DNA of 64,000 nt, from assembly GCF_022581195.2 (NCBI RefSeq), contig NC_061466.1, positions 10,912,001 to 10,976,000 on the forward strand, in the 5' to 3' direction. The position numbers and the translations under genes are program-made. Shown in pieces: positions 14,101 to 26,000 of the stretch. Each line of letters starts with the position of its first letter. Position 1 is the first letter of the stretch. Origin of the DNA: Helicoverpa zea (taxonomy: Eukaryota; Arthropoda; Insecta; Lepidoptera; Noctuidae). The notes beneath the pieces are model-generated. The model was not told the origin of the DNA and did no database searches. It saw only the letters and a list, made by a program, of their open reading frames with translations.

Positions 14101-17100
14101 ATGTTGGTAGGTATGAGACATATCAGGTCCAGTCGATAGATAATATGTAAATAATCACAATATTACGTCAATAAACCTCTTAGAAGCGACCTTTACGAAC
14201 ATTTTGCGAAATATTATAAAAACAAGAAAGGCCGCACGGGGGATTGGAATGTTGATATGGGCTTGGACCTTCAGATTACATCCTAAGAACTTTGTTTGTA
14301 ACATGTTTAATAGTGTCGTGAACTCAACATAGATTCTGTATAGCGATAATCGAAAGCGCATTGTTTTGATTTTATGCCATAATCGATTACACTGCTCGCG
14401 TGGCAGCCTCGCTGACCTTGCACAATTACATTGTTGTTATCTAATCATTGTAATGTCAATACCAAATTAATATTTACTTCCCCTGATTGTTGGTGTAGAT
14501 TACAAAAATAATTGTAACAATGAGCTGTATAATGAGCTGTCAAAAGTGGCCTGACCGGACCACGGTCGTTTGGAACAACATTCGGGTACTAGGAAATATG
14601 TGACAGTTTGATTTGCATAGATAACATTGTATTACGACGATGTCAGAGCTGTACTAGGTACTCTATCATATATTTTTGGATCTACTCCTGGTGGGACACG
14701 TCACGGTACAGTCCCGGTCCCCGGCGCACTAGGAATGCTTCAACTTACCCTTGACACCTATTAGCTGGTATCATGAGTGTACACTTTATAAGAATGACAA
14801 GTGTTATTCATGTACTTCTCAGAATAATCAATGTTACTTTTTTCAAGTGTCAAACGTGCCTTCGAGTTTTATGCGAGACCTTGACTCTGTGTCCGGGAGT
14901 AGGTACATATTCTATAGATGTTTGTATAGAAATAGAAATAACAAGATTCATCAGAGCAACTTTCAAATACGTGAATACAAAAGTTTTATGTGAAGCAAAA
15001 AAGAGGTTAGAGGACATTTGATGATCATATGAGTGTCAAATGTCATTGTTATTAGTAGGTAAATTCAAGCGTACACTTTTCCTCGAAACGGGATAATCTA
15101 TTGGAATATAAGCTAGCGATGATTCCTATTATTGCTCTCTTAAACTTTAAAGTTATATTGTTATACAAAGACTTAATTCTGAAAGCCGCCAGCCCTACTC
15201 CGAATTAAGTGTTGGACCAATTCATCAAAATTAAACTATTCGTAGATTACATTATAATTGCCAATAAATATTTATCGGGTGGTTATTTATGGGTTTGGTA
15301 TGAAGAAGCAGCGACCACTTGCCGGAGGATTAGGGTCAGGGGCCCGAGTTCTGATCAATATCAAGGTTGATATAACACTTATTTAAATTATTTGGATTGA
15401 GACATCTTAGGTTAAAAACCATTGCCATATTGCTATAATAACACGCATGTTTTATCATTGACATTTGCGGTTTGCATGCACGTGTGGGATTCATTCTTCG
15501 TGTTTTTGTCTTTACTTACTTCATCGTATGAAGCTGAACTAGGCAACCCAATATACATGGACAAGACTGGTAATAAGATGTTTGGGCTCAAATGGCAATA
15601 CCTATAAAAGTTTAGGGATCAAAGAGGATATTTTGGATTGTTACATGTTATAGTGTAGTAGTTGTGGTTTCAGGTAACAATGATATAAAATGAAATCTTA
15701 ATAATTATCATGAATATGACAAAATTAATCGCCAAAATCAAATCCAACATTCTATGTACAATTAATTCGACTATCTTGTACAAACAGCTGACCATTTGTT
15801 TTCCTTTCACACCCAAATCAGCGCATCCCTGTCTCCGCCCCATTATAACACCATAACTATCCTTCACCCCCATCCCATCCCCCTCCACCTCATCCTCGTC
15901 CATCACCACACTCCGACAGATGCTGTTGAAAAATATTTGCGCCCCTTCAAAAGCAGGAGACACAAAAATAACTTTGTGAGTAAATAATACATCAAAGGGC
16001 TAAGTGATTGATGCAAGGGGTGTACTCGGGGATGGAACATCATTAATCTTGCCCCCGCGAACTTTCCTACCATTGATAGCTTGTTTTGATCCAATACTTC
16101 GTGTCTTCGTATTGATTGTTATAAGTAATTGCATTCGTGTTAGCTTTTTGAGTTTTTATTTATGTTCCTTTGAGTGTTGATTAGTTGTCATCTGTTTGTC
16201 TGGGCGCAGTTTGTGACATTAGTTTTTTCCTTTGAAATAGCATACAAAGGAGCCATTGCTGATGTAGTAAATAATACTAAAACAAAAGAATAGGACTAAA
16301 AAACAGCTAGCAATACCAAATAATATTTGACATAATATAAATCGAAAAGAAACACGGTCTGAACTTCTTCAATATCACCAATAATCTGAGGGCAATAAAA
16401 TATAACTTAGTCATTTCGAATAACTGAAGACAAACTCATCCTGTTTACATAGCACTTCCCCCTTTATTCGCCCAAATAATTCCACTAAGTATTCCAGCCA
16501 GTGTTTGTAAAACAAAATCGTGACGAATCAAAACGGGAACCGACATAGACAAAACAAATAAAGACGGCCGTACAATCCCAATAATTTATTTAGTGATCGC
16601 GATAAACTTATCGGGCGATCGATCCGAAGCGAACAAAGGCAATATTAGCCGACGATCCGGTGCTAAGCAAAAGATAAACAAATGAACATTACCACCCACG
16701 GGTAATGCCAATAAAAACATTGTTTTAAGTGAAGGAATTTATACAACTTGTACAATTTTCTTGGTGATGTTTTTGTGTGGCAGCGAACGTAAGAATACTA
16801 AGTGATATGTAGTGGCCGTACGGCGTCGCTGCGTCGACATCAAAGGAAACCATTTATCCCTGTAATGTCTCATTCCAATCGCGAAAATGTTCGAGCGAGA
16901 CAGCGCTAGCTTTTTGTAGTGAAATATTTAGTGTGGCTCATTGTGGCGTTGTTTAGCGCTTTATTGTAGTGCTTGCGAGCCACCATTAATGTCTATATCG
17001 CGCACACAAAGATGTTCCGCCGTGTACTCCAGAAATCAACGATTTGCTTTATTCTATATCGCTATTTATAAGAACGATCGAGTGTTCACTTGTTTTCTAT

Positions 17101-18665
17101 TCAAACACTTAAATAACGCACCATTATTACTGCTTGATTAATGATGATGATACACTGCTGCTATAAATCTGTTAGAAGGTGTATTGGTATGGTTCTGTAA
17201 TAGAAAGAATAAAAAATAACTTAAGTATTGTCTCTTAAATTGTGTTCTTGATTTAAGTAGTAATATTAGCGGCTTCATTATGTAGCTACTTCTGCTAATT
17301 ACGCCTAAGTACAGGCAATATAATTTATGTAACGTTCATAAATAATAGCAAGTGAACATGTTACCAGTTGAATTTAATATAACACTAACTTTTATTTGAC
17401 TTTAGGCTTTCTAACTGAAATAATGTTTTCACGTGAATTTCAAAATAACAATGTATTCATAACTAGAATTGTTTGACAGGCTTTGTAAGCCGTGGTTACA
17501 ATGTTTGTCGCGTACCCGTGCGTTAATCATTTGTTTGACGTACGTTTTAATTCCAAAAAGCAAATTCTATTTTGAGCATCGAAGGAAGCCCTCCCCAGAA
17601 AACTGCGCCCATATTTATTGTTTGTCATTCGCCACCCACTTACAAAAATAGTGTAACAGCAGATATTCGAGCCACAAATCTTTTACCAGAACCAAACTAT
17701 AAACATCTTCGAGCGAAATCAATAAATAGAAGTTAACGAAGTCGAGGCGCGATCTTGTCGTCCACAGGACGTCGCGCTAATACCACCAAATGTTCACACT
17801 CCTACGCATTTAAAGCCAAACAATTTTCACCCTTGGGTCCTTGAGATAAGTGGTGCGGTTAAATTTTCGGAGGAGCACACCTAAGTTGGTTTCCGAACCC
17901 CCTTTATGTTCCTCCGGGCGTAAATTGGGTTCGACTCGGACCTTTGTGCAAGCGAATTTATAAAATAATAAACTCGCCATGTATTATACGGTTGGTTCAT
18001 AAACGGTTGATAGCGGATCAAAGGTGTGGGACAGGTAAACACGGATAATTTTTCTAGTTCGGGACCACTGTTTGCCCTTTAAATAACCTTGACTTCAAAT
18101 TCAATTTGTCAAAACCTTTTATTCTGACGAAACCAGTCCTGATATGAGACTGACATAAGATAGCTCGGGAATACTTTTCAATATTTCCGCTGTTCTTGGA
18201 ATCTGAAATAGAGTACGACCGACATTTTTTGTCAACTTTACTTTGTCAACCAAATACAATATTTCATCAATCACCGAGTATCTCATGCGTGCACGGTTCA
18301 AAGAAAATACTATCATCCACACTTAATGTAGTTTCATTATCCACGAGAACAGCTGCCTTTGATCCATTCAGAAGCATTAGTTTCGCGCAAATTAATTTAC
18401 AAGTTATTTACTGTAAGAAGCTAAAGACTGTTATAATCTATTTAAAAGCAGCTGTATTACGGCTAGATTCCAAGAACCCAACAACTAGCTCCGCAGAATA
18501 AACAGCCAAGCTTCTGTTGTTTGCGATCAAACTGGAGTTAGATGGAATCAATATCTAGACTCAGTGTTTGCACTCAGAACAGAAATCTTATAGCACTCGG
18601 ATTAACTTCAATTGTATTATATTCACTTTACTTAATATCGATGAAAATTGTGATAATATTCTTAA
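11101..18665. other. Long anonymous region, no recognised gene
   Basis: About 7.5 kb of AT-rich DNA. All open frames are short (under 100 codons), several lie on both strands at the same place (for example 14751-15021 and 15670-15987), and none shows a domain. Moderately GC-rich spots occur around 16785-16995 and 17740-17770. Undetected short host exons are possible but cannot be supported from sequence alone. Confidence 0.4.
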
Positions 18666-18735
18666 CTAGCTGTTGCCCGCAACTTCGTCTGCGTGGGCAA
18701 TATAGAATAGTCAAAATACTACTTATCCCGTAGGT
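18666..18735 (-). repeat. Lep1-type Helitron end fragment
   Basis: Read on the minus strand, this ends in 'gacgaagttgcgggcaaca' followed by GCTAG and then a T outside the element on that strand. That is the usual 3' end of Lep1-type Helitrons in Lepidoptera. The inner boundary is not clear; homology fades by about 18735. It is a non-coding fragment. Confidence 0.6.
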
Positions 18736-19071
18736 GCATTCTTTCACGTGACAGTATAATTAGGATTAGCACTTAGCAGTCGCATAGATTCATTGATCAA
18801 GGTTGTGTTGTGGATGTGACCATTTATCTAAACAAAAGAAGGAAAGTTTGTGACGTTGTGAATATCTCTGGATCTAGTCAGCCAATTTGGAAAATTATTA
18901 CGTATGGTGCGTAAGTAATTTTCACAGGAAACAGCTATAATCTATGTCTATATGCTTTGAGTCTGACAAAGCTGTCATTTGTACATTTTCTGCAGCTGCT
19001 GCGACTAATCAGAAGCCAGAAAGTCTGTCAGTCTTACCATGGATATCGTCTTGTGTAGTTGACTGGATTGA

Positions 19072-19180
19072 AGATAGGTAGATAGGTAGTCGCTCCAAGC
19101 AAAATATTGGTACTCAAACAGATTCGGTGACTGGAAGCGAACACCAACATAGTTGGGGAATAGCTGGATGGATGATAAAA
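19072..19180 (+). repeat. Degenerate SINE 3' region
   Basis: Contains 'ccaacatagttgggg' preceded by 'actggaagcg' and 'attggtactca', and is followed by ATG/ATC-rich sequence. These blocks match, in opposite orientation and with many substitutions, the body of the SINE at 54847-55203. It is an old, headless copy. Confidence 0.65.
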
Positions 19181-19343
19181 TGAGTCATCATCATCAGCAG
19201 GCGCATAGGGTAGGATAGTTTCACTACTGGGGAGAAACACTTGTATGACGGGGATTTTCTGTGTACTTACTCACTATGGTAAGGCTGACCCCACATTAGG
19301 CGTGCGTGATCCTCGGGCGTGACTCCACCGAAATGTTTGCATT

Positions 19344-19344
19344 A

Positions 19345-19388
<44 letters not shown>

Positions 19389-19445
19389 GCCTATCGCAGT
19401 CCACTGCTGGACATAGGCCTCTCCAAGTGCACGCCACTGAGATCG
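19344..19445 (-). repeat. (ATC)n microsatellite plus retroelement tail
   Basis: About 13 ATC units (19345-19387) run into 'agtccactgctggacatagg' and 'aagtgcacgccactgagat'. On the minus strand this is a retroelement 3' end finishing in (GAT)n, a common lepidopteran arrangement, and it is related to the 'cccagcagtgggac' block of the SINE at 29676. The 138-codon frame that starts inside it (19427-19843) shows no known domain and I do not call it a gene. Confidence 0.65.
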
Positions 19446-21463
19446 ATTTAGTTCATTATCGCATTAGTTCACGAATAGGCAAAATGTACGTATCTGTGCG
19501 AGTCCACTTCATGTGTTCGTACTTGAAACCTGCAGTTTTGCCAAGATTTTCAAAATGTACGCTCGCAATTTGCCATTTCTTGGTGGAGCCAGCAAATCAA
19601 AAGAAACATAAGTGTTGTATACTGTGCGTCACTACCGCACACCGGGAAAATTTCGCTATTGCGGAGGACGTTTATATACCATATTTTGTGTCACACGTAA
19701 ACAGGACGACAGTAAGTATCCACCGAAACACTTTCAAAGATCTGATGAACAAACAAATCAGACCTGACTTGGTCACCTGGGGCCAATCAGAGCTCTATGA
19801 AGCGATCATACGCTTTGGCTCCTACTGTTATTGTGGTTTCTGAAAATTTAATCACCTCATTCAACGATGAATGTTATTCTGATGGTACTATTAAGAATAC
19901 TTGCTTAGCGCAGAAGCTGGCGTTAGCAGGTCAAGTCTTTTGACTTCTCGAATAGGATACCATTGGTTTTTGTGCAATGCACACCTGCAATGCATTCTGG
20001 ATTAAGATAGGATATAGGTGGATGGGATTTGCAACAGAGAACAATTCTGTCTTTGTGATTAAATGACATCAAACGTAGTTTTATATAAAAGGTGTTTTTT
20101 TAGACTTGGCTCGGGCCTTACTGAGACTGTTCGTAATCGTGAACAGTGTATTTGCGATCAGAAGTTGAAAGTAAACATGTCTCTGGTATGTGGCGCGTAA
20201 TTTGTACGTTTTCAAACGCATAAAGCATTTTACGTGTGTATGGTATTAAATCGAGAAAGCTCCCATTTCTTATCTGCACTTTGTATCTGGGCTTGTTTTT
20301 AAAGCTACAGAATCCTACATTACCTACCTCACGCTTAGCAGCGCTTGCGAGAGATAGATCCTCATTTCTTCTAGGATTAAGTTTACATATTTTGCATCAG
20401 AAAAAATAATTAAGGTCTACTTAATACTACTCACCCAAAGTAATTTGTTTTAAGGCCACCACATTAGTGGAAGATAAGCTAAACTATGTTTATGAAAAAA
20501 TCCTGATATGAACTCCATCTGTAACTTTTAATGATAATTAATTGTTCCACTAAAGTCATCGTTTTTGACATAATGTTCAAAAAATAATTTAGATGGCACC
20601 GTTTTAAATTTGGCCGAGAACTATTAATTTTCCTTTCATCAAGGTAATAATTACAGTTGGATTTTGATGTGGCACGGCAAACTGACAAACACTATTGAAA
20701 TGTCTATCGAAAAATTACACTTCGTGTTAAAATATGGTGAATTACGGAAAATACATAACTCCATCTGTTGAAATAATAATCCTCTAAAAGTAAACAGATG
20801 TTTTACGAAAAACTGACGTTTGTGTTGTCGTTGAAAATGGCCCTTCTTGTTTAGTCAAACACATAGTTTTATTGTGTACTTTTTAGAAATAATCCAACGG
20901 GCTCTCGGACAACGTAAGAATTTAGGGAAATCATACTTTGACACTATTGTGTAGCCTGTATTTTTTCGAATGTCCCTTGTTTGTTCACGATATTGTCTAC
21001 TTTGTGATAAGACTTAATGCTCTTCATGTCATAATTATTATAGAGTTGTAGGCTATTATTTCACGCATTGTTCAGTGAATCATAATATTTATGATATGTG
21101 ATGATATTGAAATATTTCAGCTATCGCTTATATCTTATGCAATCAGCTTACTTATCTAATAAAATATCCACAATATCTAACTTTTATGAAGACCGAAATA
21201 TCTGATACCTACTAATGCTATCAATATGAAAGTTAGGTATCGATACAAACCAGTCATGTTGCGGTTCAGCAACCACTCCGAATGCTGCTTTTCATTTCGT
21301 TATACCTGATGCTCTCGATACCTACCTATAACCCTGCTGAATAAAAGATTCGTACCTGAAGCTACCGTGTCATGAGAGGTCCACTTAGTACAGTAGTCCG
21401 CACCTACTACTCGACACAGGAAGATGCCAAAATGACATAGGAAGATGCTAAAACGCCCACTTG
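19446..21463. other. Anonymous DNA with one unassigned 138-codon frame
   Basis: A plus-strand frame spans 19427-19843 (138 codons). It begins within a retroelement tail, has no recognisable motif and an irregular composition, so it is probably chance or decayed. The rest of this 2-kb stretch shows nothing definable. Confidence 0.4.
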
Positions 21464-21668
21464 TTTTTAGGGTCCCGTACAAAGTTAAAACAGGGACTAT
21501 TACTGAGACTTCGCTGTTTCTCTGTCCGTTCGCTTGTCACCAGTCTATATCCATATCATGACAGCTAGACAGTTGAATATTTTCCTACAACAAAAAATAT
21601 TTTTGATCCTTTTCTAAATATACAGAACCCTGTATGCGTGAGTCCGTATCGCACTTTGCCGGTATTTT
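21464..21668 (+). repeat. Decayed relative of the 568-bp repeat
   Basis: It starts 'ttttagggtcccgtac', has 'ctctgtccgttcgcttgtc' where the intact copies have GTCTGTCC units, and ends 'gtgagtccgtatcgcactt' plus 'tgccggta'. This is the same plan as 10533-11100, with many substitutions and most of the interior deleted, so it is much older than the two intact copies. Confidence 0.65.
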
Positions 21669-22009
21669 TACTATTTTCTATTTCAATTTTAACGCTTTCA
21701 GACAAAGTCGCGTACATGAGCTAGTCATTACAAATGTTTGTACGCATTGTCCTTTACGCCTGAATTATGACCTCTATCTTGAATTAGGTAAATTATTATC
21801 ATGATAATAAATACGTCAAATCACTTATTATGTGATAATTAAGTAATTTCAAGTGCAGTTTAAGTACGATTATATGATAAAGCTCGTGACTGTAATGATA
21901 GCCGTGCGGACTATACGTCCCAAGTAAAGCTTGGATTACGCGGTCAGTGCATTGATGGGTGACCATTTTATTCGTCCGTTAGGTAAGCCATATCAGTAAT
22001 CTACTTATA

Positions 22010-22215
22010 TCTATGCTAATATAATACAGAGAAAATATTTTTTTGTTTGTATACAGTACCCTAAAGGCTCCGAAATTACTGAAGCGATTTGAAAAATCCT
22101 TTCACTGTCTGGGAGCCACACTATCACCGAGTGACGTAGGCTAAGTATATGCATTCTATTCTTGAACTGGAAGAAATTCCCCCGGCACGCGGATGAAACC
22201 GCGGGAAAGAACTAG
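22010..22215 (+). mobile_element. Lep1-like non-autonomous Helitron, 206 bp
   Basis: It starts TC ('tctatgctaatataatac') directly after an A and ends CTAG directly before a T, exactly as expected for a Helitron inserted between A and T. The interior blocks 'ggctccgaaattactga' and 'ggatgaaaccgcggga' match the Lep1 family of Lepidoptera as I know it. There is no reading frame; mobilisation would need a Rep/helicase protein encoded elsewhere. Both ends appear complete. Confidence 0.78.
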
Positions 22216-22390
22216 TTTTTTAACTAATAAAACACGTCCAGCCGAACATACTCCTTTGTTTAATCTATTAGAAACAGACTACCTGACCTCGTCCTGTCTG
22301 ACCTGCTCTCGTCAGCAATACATGTATTCTAATTTCAGACAAATTATGAGACAGCTACCAAATTATACCAGTGTTTTAATATTTATAATT

Positions 22391-22956
22391 AAAAACCGGC
22401 CAAGTGCGAGTCGGACTCGTGCACGAAGGGTTCCGTAAATTACAGTTAAATCAACCTATCTCAAAAACTATAAGAGATACTTTGATCAAACCAAAAATCG
22501 TTGAAAGAGTTAATTAGCATGCATCACCTCTATTTTTTTTAGAATTTTATACCCCGTAGTTATAAAAATAGAGGGGGGGGGGACATACTTTTTACGACTT
22601 TGAGAGCTGATATCTCAAAAACCGTTCACTTTAAGAAAAATGTTTTTTAGAAAACTTTATATCATTTTAAAAGACCTTTCCATTGATACCCCACACGGGT
22701 ATGTACATCGAAAAAAAAAATTTCATCCCTCAGTTACATGTATGGGGGGCCCCACCCCCAATTCTTTTTTTTACTATTTAGTGTCATATTTTTGTAGCGG
22801 TTCATACAACACATATTCCCATCAAATTTCATCACTGTAGTACTTATAGTTTCCGAGTAAATCGGCTGTGACAGACGGACAGACGGACAGACGGACAGAC
22901 GGACATGACGAAACTATAAGGGTTCCGTTTTTGCCATTTTGGCTACGGAACCCTAA
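22391..22956 (-). repeat. 568-bp lepidopteran dispersed repeat, copy B (inverted)
   Basis: The reverse complement of this segment matches 10533-11100 along its whole length. I could see only a handful of differences: single-base changes near 22560, 22597 and 22734, and the length of the G run at about 22573. It carries the same tandem GTCTGTCC-type units (here read GGACAGAC, 22875-22905) and the same terminal hairpin. The retrotransposon insertion site begins about 30 bp to its right. Confidence 0.82.
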
Positions 22957-22999
22957 TAAAAAGCAAGGCCTCCGAATCAATATTCGGCTTATTAGCATT

Positions 23000-23086
23000 T
23001 AGATTAGATTAGATTACTCGGGCTGGTTTCCGCAACTCCACGACAAAGCGCGTATTTTGCGTGTGAGGGTGATAATGGGTGTTTAT
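23000..23086 (-). other. Retrotransposon 3' UTR and simple-repeat tail
   Basis: Downstream of the ORF2 stop there are only about 87 bases. On the minus strand the element finishes with about three TAATC units ('taatctaatctaatcta') rather than poly(A). Short tandem-repeat tails of this kind are known for I-type and some other non-LTR elements and mark the site where reverse transcription starts. Confidence 0.8.
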
Positions 23087-26000
23087 TCACTCGATCCACC
23101 CCAACTCCTCGAGAAAAGCCAGCAGAGGTTTAATTCTGCTGACTATCTCTTGGATAGTACCTGGGTTACCGAAGTACTTAGCCCTGTATATGGCGGTTTC
23201 AGGGCAGTCTAGTAGCACGTGTGCCGCTGTTTCTTCTTCCCCCATGCAGGCTCTGCATAAGGGACTGTCTGTAACTCCTATAACATAGAGGTGTTTATTG
23301 AAGGAGCCGTGTCCAGTTAGAACTGCCGTAAACTTACGTAAATTCTGCTTTGATAGGCCCATCAGCTGTTTAGTGAGGCGATCGTTGATGGTCGGGAGGG
23401 CCATCTTCGCCTGCCTGCACGCGCTGTGGTTAGTCCAGAGGTGGTTGTGTTTGTGCCTAGTACGCTGTCTTACCAGTGTTCGTAGGTGGCCGAAGGGGAG
23501 TGGCAGTATGGGTTCTGGTCCTACTGCTGTTTGGTCTGATCCCCTTCTCGCCAGCTCATCCGCTGCATCGTTGCCTCGGGAGCCACTGTGTCCTTTTATC
23601 CATTGAATGGTTATGTTATTTAAACTGCCTACCTTGTTTAACCGTTGGTGGCACTCGTGTATAAGGCCGGAGTTTGCGCAGTGTTTGCTTAGGGCCTGTA
23701 TTACTGCCATGCTATCTGAGAGTATTCGGATAGAGTGACCGGTTACTTCCCGCTTTATGACTGCTTCGGCCGCTAGGGAGATGCCTATACATTCAGCTTG
23801 GAATACTGTATTATGTACTCCTAGGGGTGTGAATATGTGTATGTTTAGGTCTTCTGAGAAGATGCCTGAACCTGTGCCGGTGCTTGTTTTGGATCCGTCG
23901 GTGAAAATTCTTAGTTCTTTGGGATTATGTCCCTCGTAACGATGATCCTCAAAAAGTTGGATCCTGTATTTCTTATCGAATATAAAGACTTTGGGTATGC
24001 GGTCGTTTATAGCCTGCATAATGGGAAAGTCTGCATAAAGATTGTTTAGTATAGTTGTGTGTTTTGTAGGCAACTTGCTCCAGAGATTAAGGGTTTTGAG
24101 TCTTAGAGCCGTCATTGCTGCTTCTTGCTGTGCAAAGAGGTTCAGCGGCGGCAGACCTAGCATGGCTTCCAACGCTGCCGTTGGTGTTGTCCTCATGCCA
24201 CCTGTGGCTGCCATGCAGGCTTGTCTTTGGACTCGCGCCAGTTTATTTGCGACTGTAGTTTGGTCAGTTTTGGGCCACCAGACTAAGGCGCCGTAAGTGA
24301 TCATGGGGCGGATCACTGTTTTGTATAGCCATAGTATTATCTTAGGGGATAAGCCCCATTTCTTCCCTATCATTTTCTTACATTGCCAAAAGGTAATGCT
24401 GGCTCTGTTTACTTTATTGTCTATATGATTACTCCATTTCAGCTTACTGTCCAGAGTGACGCCAAGGTATTTGACTTCGTTGGATAGTTTGAGTTCTGTA
24501 TTGAAGAGTTTAGGTAGTTTGTACGGTCCCAACGTTCGTTTGTTTGTGAACATGACTAACTCAGTCTTGGTGGGGTTTACTGAAAGGTCAAATTCCCTGC
24601 ACCACTGTTCTACGATTCGTAGGGCCTGTTGAGTAAGGTTGCAGATAGTGTCAGTTACCTTGCCTGAGATGAGGATGGCAAGGTCATCCGCATAACCTAT
24701 TGTGTAGTCGTGGTTTGCGTTTAGTTTTGTGATGAGATCATTAATCACTAGATTCCACAGGAGCGGGGACAGTACCCCTCCCTGTGGACATCCTCTGGCT
24801 ATTAGTGCTGATTTGTCATCATCTTCAAAGCGTACCACGCGTTTGCTGAGCATGTTTGTGATCCAATCAGTTAGCATCGGGTTAACTCTGTGTCTGAGTA
24901 AGCTCGTTGTTATGCTAACGAAGTTTGTTTTATCAAAGGCTCCCTCAATGTCTATAAAGGTGCCAAGGCAGATGCCTTTTTGTTCTATTGCCTCCTCTAT
25001 CCGGCTTACTACCAGATGAAGCGCTGATTCTGTTGATTTCCCCGAGCTATATGCGTGCTGATTCGGATGCAGGGGGTTGTTTCTTAGCGCACCGTCCCTC
25101 AGCTCTCGCTCACATAACCTTTCCAGGGTTTTTAGAGCAAAGGATGTCAGGCTGATTGGTCTGTAAGATTTTGCGCTTGTGTAGTCTCCTTTACCTGGCT
25201 TTGGGATAAAGACTACTTTGACCTCCCTCCATTTTTTGGGGACATATCGAAAAGCCAGGCATGCTCTCATTAGTCTTAATAGTCTATATGAGATGTATGG
25301 TCCTCCCCATTGCAGGAGCGCTGGGAAGATTCCGTCCGGACCTGCTGCTTTGTATGGGTGGAAGCTTTGAATTGCCCAATGGAGTTTTTCCATTGTGACG
25401 ATTTTTTGTGCGTATGACCAATCTTCTTCAGTTGGTGTTTGTGTTACCTCATGCCATTCTACATTTTGCGTGAAAACGCATCCTGGGAAGTGGGTCTCAA
25501 TTAGGACGCGCTTCGTTTCTTCCGGCGATGTGGTATGTGTGTTGTCTGGTTTTCGGAGAGTGCCCAGACCAGGTGTGTTTTGTTGTGCTAGGATTTTCCT
25601 TACCCTGTTTGCTTGTTGACAGGACTCGATGTTACCACAGAACTTGCGCCATCCCCTGGTACTTCGGAATCTGATGCATTTCTTGTACCTTGATTTGGCC
25701 GCCTTATAGTCGTCCCAATCCTCGTCGGCACATGTATTCATTGCTCTGTTTAGAGTTTTTCTCACTTGTTTACGCCTGCGTTCTAGTTCCGCACCCCACC
25801 ATGGTTGTTTCCCTGGTGTTTTCTGGTATGCAGTTTCGGGGCAGGCTGTTTGATAGCTGTCTATCATTGACTGTGTGAGGTAGCTTACCTGTTCGTCAAT
25901 TTGTTCTGTGTCCACGTAATTTGTAGGGTCCCCGAGTTGCGCAAGTTTGGTGCTGAGCGTACGGGTGTACGTCGCGCGGTCCGTATTGCGTGGGTTCCGT

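Noticed and set aside
19344..19388. CRISPR-like or other regulatory repeat array
   Set aside because: It is a plain (ATC)n microsatellite at the end of a retroelement tail; the tandem GTCTGTCC units at 10588 and 22875 are likewise parts of a dispersed repeat.
19427..19843. A 138-codon protein-coding gene
   Set aside because: It begins inside a retroelement tail, has no domain or obvious start context, and no neighbouring exon signals support it.
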